From Chloroflexota bacterium (GTDB lineage Bacteria > Chloroflexota > Limnocylindria > Limnocylindrales > CSP1-4), in contig JAKAMV010000248.1 in assembly GCA_021812735.1 (NCBI GenBank), positions 1 through 10,886 of the forward strand: a stretch of 10,886 nt of DNA, written 5' to 3'. The translations under genes were made by a program, and so were the position numbers. How positions within the stretch are numbered: the first letter of the stretch is position 1; every line of letters begins with the position of its first letter. The notes beneath the pieces were generated by a model. It searched no databases and had not been told where the DNA came from. It was given only the letters and a program-made list of their open reading frames with translations. Below, piece by piece: positions 1 through 6,503 of the stretch.

Positions 1-77
1 GGCGACGGGCCGCTCGTCCCCTGACCGGGCGCGGACGGAGGCCGGGGAGGGTCCGCCCCGGGGCACCACGGCGCTGC

Positions 78-83
78 TACCAT
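78..83 (+). promoter_or_regulatory. -10 element of a probable leaderless promoter for the gene at 90
   Basis: TACCAT lies six bases before the ATG at 90, so a transcript starting about seven bases downstream would begin at or next to the start codon. There is no Shine-Dalgarno sequence in the gap. No TTGACA-like -35 is visible 16 to 18 bases upstream. The surrounding nine bases, GCTACCATC, recur exactly in front of the peptidase gene at 9431, which strengthens the call. The transcription start is inferred, not observed. Confidence 0.55.
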
Positions 84-89
84 CCGGCC

Positions 90-695
90 ATGCTCGACCA
101 CGAGGAGAAGTTCCTCTTCAAGGAGGAGATCCTCCACCTCTCCAACGCCCTCAACGACCCGGGCAGCCTCGACAACGTCGAGGACCTGCTGACCGACGTC
201 ATCACCAGCCCACGCTTCGACTCCGAGGTCTTCACGCTCGAGCGCAGCCTCCAGGTCATGCTGGGCGCCCGCGCCGGGACCACGCTCGTGGGTCTGCTCA
301 CCGTGGCGCCCGAGGTGTTCGAGGAGGTCAGCGAGGTCCGGATCCCGCCCGAGGTCCATGAGCGGCTCGTCGCCTGGCGCGCCCGGTTCGGGCTGGCGAT
401 CGACAACGCCCTCAACTTCCTGAACAACCCCGACGGCATCCAGGGCCACACCTTCGGCACGCAGGTCGCCCACATGGACGAGCGGCGCGTCCTCCAGGGC
501 CGGCTGACGATGGTCCGCTACAACAACGAGCCCCAGTTCTTCCTGGCGGACGCAGCCGTGTTCCTGGGCCTGGTGACCGACATCATGGAGCGCCTCGGGC
601 CGCACCTCGAGCCCGACAGCGTGGACGACGAGTCGCTCGCCCGGCTGCGCGAGGCCGTCGCGCTGATCGAGCGCAAGACCGCCCGGCGAGACTGA
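90..695 (+). CDS. Unrecognised soluble protein, 201 aa
   Basis: I do not recognise this protein. It is 201 residues, predicted mostly alpha-helical, without signal peptide, membrane segment or cysteine. The N-terminal third is acidic (starting MLDHEEKFLFKEEIL) and looks like a helical bundle. The middle has an uncommon segment around residues 112-130 (ALNFLNN, GIQGHTFG), followed by a second helical part with VRYNNEPQFF near 142-151. It ends in a basic tail (ERKTARRD). The codon pattern is strongly G/C at third positions, as in the neighbouring genes, and the start is supported by a TACCAT box six bases upstream, so I take it to be real. The MFS gene follows in the same direction with a gap of at most 59 bases, so they may be co-transcribed. 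No catalytic motif is visible and no function is assigned. Confidence 0.75.
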   Translation: MLDHEEKFLFKEEILHLSNALNDPGSLDNVEDLLTDVITSPRFDSEVFTLERSLQVMLGARAGTTLVGLLTVAPEVFEEVSEVRIPPEVHERLVAWRARFGLAIDNALNFLNNPDGIQGHTFGTQVAHMDERRVLQGRLTMVRYNNEPQFFLADAAVFLGLVTDIMERLGPHLEPDSVDDESLARLREAVALIERKTARRD

Positions 696-754
696 CGCCC
701 TCCGTGCCGCCGGCCGAGCCCCGGGGCCCTTCGCTCGCCCGGCCGGGGCCGCCC

Positions 755-1924
755 ATGAGCGCGTCCGCGCGCTCCGCCATCCTAACCTCGGGCGTGGCCT
801 ACGCGGTGTTCTACGCCGGGCTGGGAGCCTGGAGCCCGTACTGGCCCGTCTACTTCCAGCAGCTCGGCGTGGACCTCGCGGCGATCGGGCTCCTCACGGC
901 GGTCCCCGCCGCGGTACAGATCGTGGCCGCGCCCGCGTGGGGCCTCGTCGCGGACCGCCTGGGCGACGTCCGGCTGCCCCTGGCGGCCGCCGCGGCGATC
1001 GCCATCGCTGCGGCGCTGTTCCTCGCGGTCGGCCCGTCCGCGGCGTGGTTGGTTCCCGGCGTCGCGGTGCTGGCCGTCGGGACGAGCGCCTGGCCGCCCC
1101 TGGTGGACGCGCGGACCGTGACGGTCCTGGGCGCGGACCGTGACCGCTATGGGCAGGCGCGCGGCATCGGGTCCGGCGGCTGGATCGTCGCGACGCCGCT
1201 GATCGGCCTGCTCGTCGTCGCGTTCGGGTCACGGACGCTGTTCGCGGTGTTCGTCCCGCTGGTCGCCCTCGCGGCGCTCTGGGTCCTGCTTCGCTTCGGC
1301 AGCCCCGCGGCGCGCCAGCGGGTCACGGGCGTCGGCCCGATGCGGGCGCTGGGGCTGCTGCGCGTCCGCAGCCTGGCGCTGATGTTCACAGGCTCCATGC
1401 TGGTCTGGGCAGCGTGCAACGGAGCGTCGGCGTTCTTCTCGCTGCGCCTGGTGGCGCAGGGTGCAGACGCCACCCTGGTGGGCGTGGGCTGGTCCGTGAA
1501 CGCGCTGGTAGAGGTGCCGATGATGCTCGCGTTCCGGCGGCTGGCCGGGCGGACGGGGGTGCCGAACCTGATCGTCGCGGGCGCCGCCGTGCTCGCGGTC
1601 CGGAATCTCGGCTGGGCCGTCGCGGGGTCGGACCTTGCGACGGTGGCCGTGGCGACGGTGTCGGGCGTCGGCTACGCGCTGTACCTGGTGGGCGTCACGA
1701 CCTGGCTCGCGGACCGCGTGCCCGTCCACCTGCGCGCCACCGCCCAGGCGCTGTTCCTCGGCACCGCCTACGCGCTCGGCACGATCGGCGGGTCACTGGT
1801 CGCTGGCTGGCTCGCGCAGCTGCTCTCGATGGACGCGATGTTCTACGCCCTCACGGCGGTGGCGGCGGGCGGGGCAGCGCTCACCTGGCTGGCGGTCGAT
1901 CGCCCGGGTCTCGCGCACGCCTGA
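755..1924 (+). CDS. Major facilitator superfamily transporter (MFS_1_like / nucleoside-H+ symporter-like)
   Basis: An integral membrane secondary transporter of 389 residues, with hydrophobic stretches consistent with twelve membrane helices and no signal peptide. The first helix region (GVAYAVFYAGLGAWSPYWP) and the loop after helix 2, which has the MFS motif-A-like pattern GLVADRLGDVR, are typical. The RYGQARGIGSGGW segment before helix 5 matches the YGxxRxxGSxG signature of the MFS_1_like / phenylpropionate and nucleoside symporter group. A second-half LRATAQALFLG segment also fits that group. The substrate cannot be read from sequence. I chose the ATG at 755; an in-frame GTG at 704, eight bases after the previous stop, would add 17 Pro/Arg-rich residues and would suggest translational coupling. 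Neither start has a strong ribosome-binding site. The gene ends convergently, 42 bases from the end of the Nramp gene. Confidence 0.88.
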   Translation: MSASARSAILTSGVAYAVFYAGLGAWSPYWPVYFQQLGVDLAAIGLLTAVPAAVQIVAAPAWGLVADRLGDVRLPLAAAAAIAIAAALFLAVGPSAAWLVPGVAVLAVGTSAWPPLVDARTVTVLGADRDRYGQARGIGSGGWIVATPLIGLLVVAFGSRTLFAVFVPLVALAALWVLLRFGSPAARQRVTGVGPMRALGLLRVRSLALMFTGSMLVWAACNGASAFFSLRLVAQGADATLVGVGWSVNALVEVPMMLAFRRLAGRTGVPNLIVAGAAVLAVRNLGWAVAGSDLATVAVATVSGVGYALYLVGVTTWLADRVPVHLRATAQALFLGTAYALGTIGGSLVAGWLAQLLSMDAMFYALTAVAAGGAALTWLAVDRPGLAHA

Positions 1925-1942
1925 GCGGGGCCGAAGGCCCGC
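1925..1942. terminator. Possible bidirectional stem-loop between convergent genes
   Basis: The 42-base gap between the convergent MFS and Nramp stops holds GGGCC-GAA-GGCCC (1928-1940), extended by two more pairs across a one-base bulge. There is no T-run on either strand, so it is not a classical intrinsic terminator. In G+C-rich DNA a stem this short can arise by chance. Position between convergent stops is the main argument. Confidence 0.3.
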
Positions 1943-1966
1943 CGAGCCTGGGCCCACCGACGGGCA

Positions 1967-3178
1967 TCAGCCCCCGCCGGCGGCCATCGCGATGGTGCTC
2001 CACAGCCCCAGGACGAGCAGCGCCACCGTGATGCCCCACAGGACCGCCTGCCGCGCTGGCGAGTTGGCGAGGTCGCCGACAACCGACCGGTCGCTCGTGA
2101 GCCGTACGAGGAACGCCAGCGGCACGGCGAGCGCAACCACGTTGAGGACCATCGCGTTCACGACCACGGCCACGAGGTCGGCGGCGAGGAGCGCGACCGC
2201 CGCGGCGGGAATGATCTCCACCAGGTACAGCCCGTAGAACAGGGGAGCCTTGCGCGGCGACAGGTTGAGGCTGCGCGGCCAGCGGAGGAGTTCGGCCCAG
2301 GCCCATGCGGACGACAGGGAGATGACGATGGCGGCCAGCATGCCCGCGCCCACCATTCCGACGGCGATCAGCACCGAGCTCCCGCCGAGCGCGAGCGAAG
2401 CGAGCCCGCTGGGCAGGGCGAGGCCGCTTGCCGAGAGCGTCGCCCGGCCGCCCGCGGCCACCGCCGCGGCAGCCGCCACCACAACCGCGCCCATCAGGAC
2501 CTGGCTCGCCACGGAGCCGATCAGCGTCTCGAAACGAGCGGCGCGCAGGTCTCGGCGACCGAGCCCCTTGTCCACGGTCGCGGCCTGCTGGTAGAACAGC
2601 ATCCAGGGCATGACCACGGCCCCGATCGTGGCGACCACAAGCTGCAGGTAGTCGCGTCCGTGGCCGAGCTGTCCCGCCGGTGACAGGCCGGCGAGGATCG
2701 CCGCCATGCTCGGGCGGGCCCCGGCCGCCAGCCCGACGAACGCGAACAGCCCGAGCGAGAGCACCAGCACCAGGCGCTCGAAGCGGGCGTAGCTGCCGGT
2801 CAGGACGATGACGCTGTGGACCAGCAGCGCGCCGGCGACAGCAGCGGGCGCCGGGATCCCGACGATGCTGGCGCCAAGGACGATACCGGCGAACTCCGCG
2901 ACGTACGCCACCAGGTCGATCGCGACCATGGACCCCACGGCGAACGTGCCCCAGCGCATCCCGTAGCGCTCGCGGATGAGCTCCGCGTGGCCCAGGCCCG
3001 TCGCGATCGCCAGGCGCGTGGTCATCTCCTGCACCAGGTAGAGGACCGGCACGAGCAGCGCGAGCGGCAGGAGCATGGCGTAGCCGAACGAGCTGCCCGC
3101 CTGGGCCGCCGTGATGACCGATGCGGCGTCGACGTCGGCGATCATCACGATCCACGCCGGGCCCACGACCCGGAGCAC
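1967..3178 (-). CDS. Nramp (SLC11) family divalent metal transporter with non-canonical metal site
   Basis: A polytopic membrane protein of 403 residues with about eleven helices. The N-terminal helix aligns without gaps to Nramp proteins: GPAWI near residue 6, then QAGSSFGY at 26-33 where the family has QAGxxFGY, then LVQEMTTRLAIATGLGHAE at 48-66, then the helix-3 VAEFAG at 93-98. The canonical helix-1 DPGN is D17-A-A-S20, and the helix-6 MPH-N is M190-P-W-M. The first Asp, the Met and the preceding Ala (A187) are kept, while the Asn ligand and the conserved His are lost. Family membership is clear. The transported ion is not, and could be Mg2+ (as in NRAMP-related Mg transporters), Mn2+ or Fe2+. 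The start is uncertain: GTG at 3178 is the first usual start codon before the GPAW segment, but no good ribosome-binding site precedes it; CTG at 3238 would add 20 residues. An A+T-rich promoter-like island lies upstream, so it is probably transcribed separately from panC. Confidence 0.85.
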   Translation of the reverse strand: MLRVVGPAWIVMIADVDAASVITAAQAGSSFGYAMLLPLALLVPVLYLVQEMTTRLAIATGLGHAELIRERYGMRWGTFAVGSMVAIDLVAYVAEFAGIVLGASIVGIPAPAAVAGALLVHSVIVLTGSYARFERLVLVLSLGLFAFVGLAAGARPSMAAILAGLSPAGQLGHGRDYLQLVVATIGAVVMPWMLFYQQAATVDKGLGRRDLRAARFETLIGSVASQVLMGAVVVAAAAAVAAGGRATLSASGLALPSGLASLALGGSSVLIAVGMVGAGMLAAIVISLSSAWAWAELLRWPRSLNLSPRKAPLFYGLYLVEIIPAAAVALLAADLVAVVVNAMVLNVVALAVPLAFLVRLTSDRSVVGDLANSPARQAVLWGITVALLVLGLWSTIAMAAGGG

Positions 3179-3281
3179 GTGGGCGGCGCGCCGCGTCAGG
3201 GCAGCGGGCTGGGGGGGCGTGACGGCCGTGGCGCGCAGTGCGGGACTCCCGTGGTGCCGACCGGGGGGGCCGACTCGCCCG

Positions 3282-3310
3282 GATACTATCAGTAATACAC
3301 TAGTAATTAG
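3282..3310 (-). promoter_or_regulatory. A+T-rich promoter/operator island upstream of the Nramp gene
   Basis: In otherwise very G+C-rich DNA, this block is nearly all A/T between panC and the Nramp gene. On the minus strand it carries TGATAGTATC, an extended -10-like element (TG-N-TAGTAT, the hexamer at 3288-3283). Within it are two AGTAAT direct repeats on the plus strand (3291-3296 and 3302-3307) set 11 bp apart, one helical turn. An inverted pair TACTA (3284-3288) and TAGTA (3301-3305) and an ACTAGT palindrome (3299-3304) are also present. Repeats overlapping the -10 suggest a repressor site, plausibly metal-responsive given the downstream gene. No known operator consensus is matched well enough to name the regulator. 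Confidence 0.5.
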
Positions 3311-3333
3311 TTCTGGCGGAACCCGGGCCCAGG

Positions 3334-4206
3334 TCAGCTGGAGGCCGTGGCCGGCCGCTCGCGCGAGGGCGCCGCGACAGCGAGCTCGTTGTCGATCAGG
3401 CGGACCCCCTCGATCCGGACCGCGAGCGAGAGCAGCGCCCGGCCCTCGATGCGGTCGAGCTCCGTGAGCGTGTCCGGATCGGCGACGGAGACGTACTCGA
3501 CCAGCGCCCCCGGCTCGGACGCCAGCATCGCGCGCACCGCCGCGCGGACGGCATCCCCGTCGCAGCGCCCGTTCCGAGCGCACGCCACCCCGGCCTCCAG
3601 CGCCCGGTGCAGCACCGCCGCGCGCCGCCGCCCGTCCGGCGAGAGGCGGGCGTTGCGGGACGACATCGCCAGGCCGTCCGCCTCGCGAACGGTGGGGCAG
3701 GGCACCACCTCGGTGGGCAGCGCCAGATCCAGGGCCATGCGCCGGATGACCGCGATCTGCTGGTAGTCCTTGAGGCCGAAGTAGGCGCGCTCCGCGCCGA
3801 CCAGCGCGAACAGGATCGCCACCACCGTCGCCACGCCGTCGAAGTGGCCGGGCCTGGCGGCGCCCTCGAGCGGGCGCGCGATGGCGCCCACGGCGACCGC
3901 GGTGTCGAAGCCCGGTGGGTACACCTCGTCCACCGGTGGCGCGAACACCACGTCCACGCCGGCGGCCCGCGCGCGCTCGAGGTCGCGGGCCTCGTTGCGG
4001 GGGTATTGGGCGAAGTCGCTCGCCTCGCCGAACTGGCGCGGGTTCACGAAGATCGACATGACCACCGTGGCGCTGTTGGCGCGTGCCCGCTCGACGAGCG
4101 AGACGTGGCCCTCGTGCAGCCAGCCCATCGTGGGCACGAGGCCGATCGGGCGTGGCGCGGACGCCAGCACGGCTCGGAGCTGGGCGCGCGTCCGGACGAC
4201 CTGCAT
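3334..4206 (-). CDS. panC: Pantothenate synthetase (pantoate--beta-alanine ligase)
   Basis: A cytosolic 290-residue enzyme that activates pantoate with ATP and condenses it with beta-alanine to give pantothenate. All family hallmarks are present in order: PTMGWLHEGH at 25-34, holding the HIGH-type nucleotide motif (H31 and H34); FVNPRQF at 53-59; RPLEGAARPGHFDGVATVV at 111-129; FGLKDYQQ at 143-150; and the KMSKS-like MSSRN at 181-185. Length is normal for the family, with a short Ala/Ser/Pro-rich C-terminal tail. The ATG start places the first strand (MQVVRT) as expected; the ribosome-binding site is poor. It is the last of four CoA-pathway genes on this strand, 42 bases after panB, its immediate metabolic partner. 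Expression probably depends on the promoter before coaX. A new promoter-like region for the next gene follows. Confidence 0.97.
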   Translation of the reverse strand: MQVVRTRAQLRAVLASAPRPIGLVPTMGWLHEGHVSLVERARANSATVVMSIFVNPRQFGEASDFAQYPRNEARDLERARAAGVDVVFAPPVDEVYPPGFDTAVAVGAIARPLEGAARPGHFDGVATVVAILFALVGAERAYFGLKDYQQIAVIRRMALDLALPTEVVPCPTVREADGLAMSSRNARLSPDGRRRAAVLHRALEAGVACARNGRCDGDAVRAAVRAMLASEPGALVEYVSVADPDTLTELDRIEGRALLSLAVRIEGVRLIDNELAVAAPSRERPATASS

Positions 4207-4248
4207 GGGGCTTCGGGCTCGGCTGGTTCGCGCGGCGGGAGGGGGCGG

Positions 4249-5157
4249 CTAGAGGTCGCGGTCGAGCGGGATGCCCGACAGCTGGGCGGGGGCGCGGTCG
4301 TCCATGCCACGGCCCAGGACCTCGTCGAGCACGGAGGGCTCCATCAGCACGGTCTCGGCCTCGCCCGGGAACGTGCCCGCCTCGGTGTCGGCGCGATAGC
4401 GGCGCAGCGCCTCGAGGATGACCCCGTGCGTGTCCGCGTAGCGCCGCGCGTGGCGTGGCGTCCAGGTCCCGAGGCCGATCAGGTCCGTGACGACCTGGAT
4501 CTGGCCCGAGCAGCCCGCCCCCGAGCCGATGCCGATCGTGGGGATGCGCAGCCGCTCGGTCACGGCCTCGGCCAGCTGTCCGGGGAGCAGCTCCAGCACG
4601 ATGGAGAAGGCGCCTGCCTCCTGCACCGCCAGCGCGTCCGCGAGCAGCGCGCGGGCCTGCTCGCGACCCTTGCCCTGGACGCGCGTGCGGCCCAGCGTGT
4701 TGATGGACTGAGGCGTGAGGCCGATGTGGCCCATGACCGGGATGCCGGCCTTGACCAGCGCCTCGATCGCGCGGGCCGAGCGGACCCCGCCCTCCACCTT
4801 GACGGCCTGGGCGCCCGCGTCGCGCAGGAACCGGCCGGCGTTCTCCAGTGCGTCCTCGGGCGACGAGTAGGACAGGAACGGCATGTCTGCCACGACCAGC
4901 GCCCGCCGCGCGCCCCGCACCACTGCCCTGGCGTGGTGGAGCATCTCGTCCATCGTCACGCGGACCGTGGTGTCGTAGCCGAGCATGACCTGGCCGAGCG
5001 AGTCGCCCACCAGGATCAGCGGGATGCCCGCCTCGTCCACGAGCTGTGCGGTGGGGTAGTCGTAGGCGGTGACCGTGGCGATGCGGACCCCGTCGGCGTG
5101 CAGCTTGGCGATGTCGACGACGGTGAGGCGGCGGACGGTCTCGGGCTGGACGCTCAT
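4249..5157 (-). CDS. panB: 3-methyl-2-oxobutanoate hydroxymethyltransferase (ketopantoate hydroxymethyltransferase)
   Basis: A cytosolic (beta/alpha)8-barrel enzyme that transfers a hydroxymethyl group from 5,10-methylene-tetrahydrofolate to alpha-ketoisovalerate, giving ketopantoate. The metal ligands are visible as D52 (VGDSLG), D91 (VADMPF) and E122 (VKVEGG), next to K120. The catalytic Glu is E189 in FSIVLE. GHIGLTPQSINTLG at 143-156 and GIGSGAGCSGQ at 209-219 are strongly typical. At 302 residues it is longer than the usual 260 to 280, mainly because of about 30 C-terminal residues after the FPGEAE segment (DEVLGRGMDDRAPAQLSG and onward), whose role is unknown. The ATG overlaps the coaBC stop as ATGA, which suggests translational coupling. 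PanC follows after 42 bases. Confidence 0.97.
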   Translation of the reverse strand: MSVQPETVRRLTVVDIAKLHADGVRIATVTAYDYPTAQLVDEAGIPLILVGDSLGQVMLGYDTTVRVTMDEMLHHARAVVRGARRALVVADMPFLSYSSPEDALENAGRFLRDAGAQAVKVEGGVRSARAIEALVKAGIPVMGHIGLTPQSINTLGRTRVQGKGREQARALLADALAVQEAGAFSIVLELLPGQLAEAVTERLRIPTIGIGSGAGCSGQIQVVTDLIGLGTWTPRHARRYADTHGVILEALRRYRADTEAGTFPGEAETVLMEPSVLDEVLGRGMDDRAPAQLSGIPLDRDL

Positions 5158-6503
5158 CGGGTCTCCGTGGTGGTCGCGACAGTGTGCCCCCGGGGCGAAC
5201 GCGCGTCCAACGCGGCGGCGACGCGATCGAGCAGGCGGTCGGCAACCTCGCGCTTGGGCAGCAGCGGCAGCGCGTCGCGCGAGCCGTCTGCGCCCAGGAT
5301 GACGACGCGGTTCGTGTCGGTGCCGAAGCCGGAGCCCGCCTCGCTCACGTCGTTGGCGACCAGCAGGTCCGCGCCCTTGCGCCGCAGTTTCTCGGGGGCT
5401 CGGTCCAGGGAGCCCGTCTCGGCCGCGAAGCCCACGATGACCGGGCGCGGGTCCAGCTCGCGCGCACGGGCGCCCACCTCGGCGAGGATGTCCTCGGTGG
5501 GCTCCAGCTCGAGCGTCAGGGCGCCGCCACGGGTCAGCTTCGTGTCGGCGGCCCGGCGCGGCCGGAAGTCTGCCACGGCCGCGGCCATGACCAGCGCGTC
5601 AGCGGCGCCGGCGATCACGGCCCGGAGGACGGCGTCGCGCATCGCGGACGTCGTCTCGGCGCGGACGACCGTGGCCGCGGCCGGCAGCGGCACCTCCACG
5701 CGCCCTGCGACGATCGTCACGGCCGCGCCCCGTGCGAGGGCCGCCTCGGCGATGGCGACGCCCATCTTGCCGGTGCTCCGGTTGCCGATGAACCGGACCG
5801 GGTCGATGGGCTCGGCCGTGCCCCCGGCCGAGACGACGATCGTGCGCCCGTCGAGATCCGTCTCGAGCCTGCCCCCGGCCCCGGGCGGGCGAGCGGCGGG
5901 ATCGGGCTGGCGCACCGGGCGGTCGCCGATGGCGGCCACCACGGCGTCCACGATCCGGGGCAGGTCGGCGAGGCGGCCCGGCCCGGTCTGGCCCGATGCC
6001 AGCTCGCCGGCCTCGGGCGGGACGAGGGCGTAGCCGAAGTCGCGCACCAGGCGCTCGACGTTGGCGCGCGTCGCCGGGTGCGTCCACATGTCGCCGTCCA
6101 TGGCCGGGGCGAACACCACCGGCGCGGACGTGGCGAGGCAGGCCGCCGTCACCGCGTCGCTCGCGATGCCGTTGGCCATGGCGCCTAGCCAGCGGGCCGT
6201 GGCGGGGGCGACCACGACGGCGTCCGCCGTGTCGGCGACCACGATGTGGCCGATCCGCTGGTCCGGGAGCAGCCCCAGCACGTCGGTCTCGACGGCATGG
6301 CGCGAGAGCGCGGCGAGGGTGAGGGGCGCGACGAACTTCGTCGCCGCCGGGGTGAGCATCACGACCACCTCGGCCCCCTCGGCTCGAAGGAGCCGCACGA
6401 GCTCCACGGCCTTGTAGGCGGCGATGGACCCGCAGGCGCCGAGGGCGACCAGCCGGCCGACGAGCCGGGGCCCCCGACGGTTCGGGGCGACCTCGGCCGT
6501 CAC
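5154..6503 (-). CDS. coaBC: Bifunctional phosphopantothenoylcysteine decarboxylase / phosphopantothenate--cysteine ligase
   Basis: A 449-residue two-domain enzyme that joins cysteine to 4'-phosphopantothenate (CoaB, C-terminal) and decarboxylates the product with FMN to 4'-phosphopantetheine (CoaC, N-terminal). The CoaC part shows GSIAAYKA at 25-32, the catalytic His in GHIVVA (H86), ANGIASD at 110-116 and PAMDGDMW at 133-140. The CoaB part begins near 217 and shows GGTAEPIDPVR at 227-237, NRSTGKMG at 241-248, AAAVADFRP at 307-315, K322 and ANDVS at 383-387. Two CoaC positions differ from the E. coli Dfp pattern: PAMN has Asp136 for Asn, and the flap Cys (ACG-GPGR) is Ser170. Translation starts at GTG, overlapping the coaX stop as GTGA; its own stop overlaps the panB ATG. 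A linker rich in Pro and Arg (about 195-212) separates the domains. Confidence 0.96.
   Translation of the reverse strand: MTAEVAPNRRGPRLVGRLVALGACGSIAAYKAVELVRLLRAEGAEVVVMLTPAATKFVAPLTLAALSRHAVETDVLGLLPDQRIGHIVVADTADAVVVAPATARWLGAMANGIASDAVTAACLATSAPVVFAPAMDGDMWTHPATRANVERLVRDFGYALVPPEAGELASGQTGPGRLADLPRIVDAVVAAIGDRPVRQPDPAARPPGAGGRLETDLDGRTIVVSAGGTAEPIDPVRFIGNRSTGKMGVAIAEAALARGAAVTIVAGRVEVPLPAAATVVRAETTSAMRDAVLRAVIAGAADALVMAAAVADFRPRRAADTKLTRGGALTLELEPTEDILAEVGARARELDPRPVIVGFAAETGSLDRAPEKLRRKGADLLVANDVSEAGSGFGTDTNRVVILGADGSRDALPLLPKREVADRLLDRVAAALDARSPRGHTVATTTETR

Noticed and set aside
1..24. Possible last codons of an upstream plus-strand gene (GDGPLVP then TGA at 22-24)
   Set aside because: Only seven codons are in the window, so coding status cannot be judged.
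27..59. Stem GCGGAC / GTCCGC before the first gene as a terminator
   Set aside because: The stem is six pairs with a 14-base loop and no T-tract; too weak in this base composition.
1967..5245. A single minus-strand open frame of 1092 codons that could suggest a giant fusion
   Set aside because: Only the part below 3178 is a protein (the Nramp transporter). The rest is an out-of-frame shadow of panB and panC that happens to lack stops.
3607..6033. Plus-strand open frame of 808 codons antisense to panC, panB and coaBC
   Set aside because: It is rich in Arg, His, Asp, Gly and Ala, with none of the hydrophobic patterning of a real protein. The opposite strand encodes three clear CoA enzymes; long antisense frames are expected in DNA this G+C-rich.
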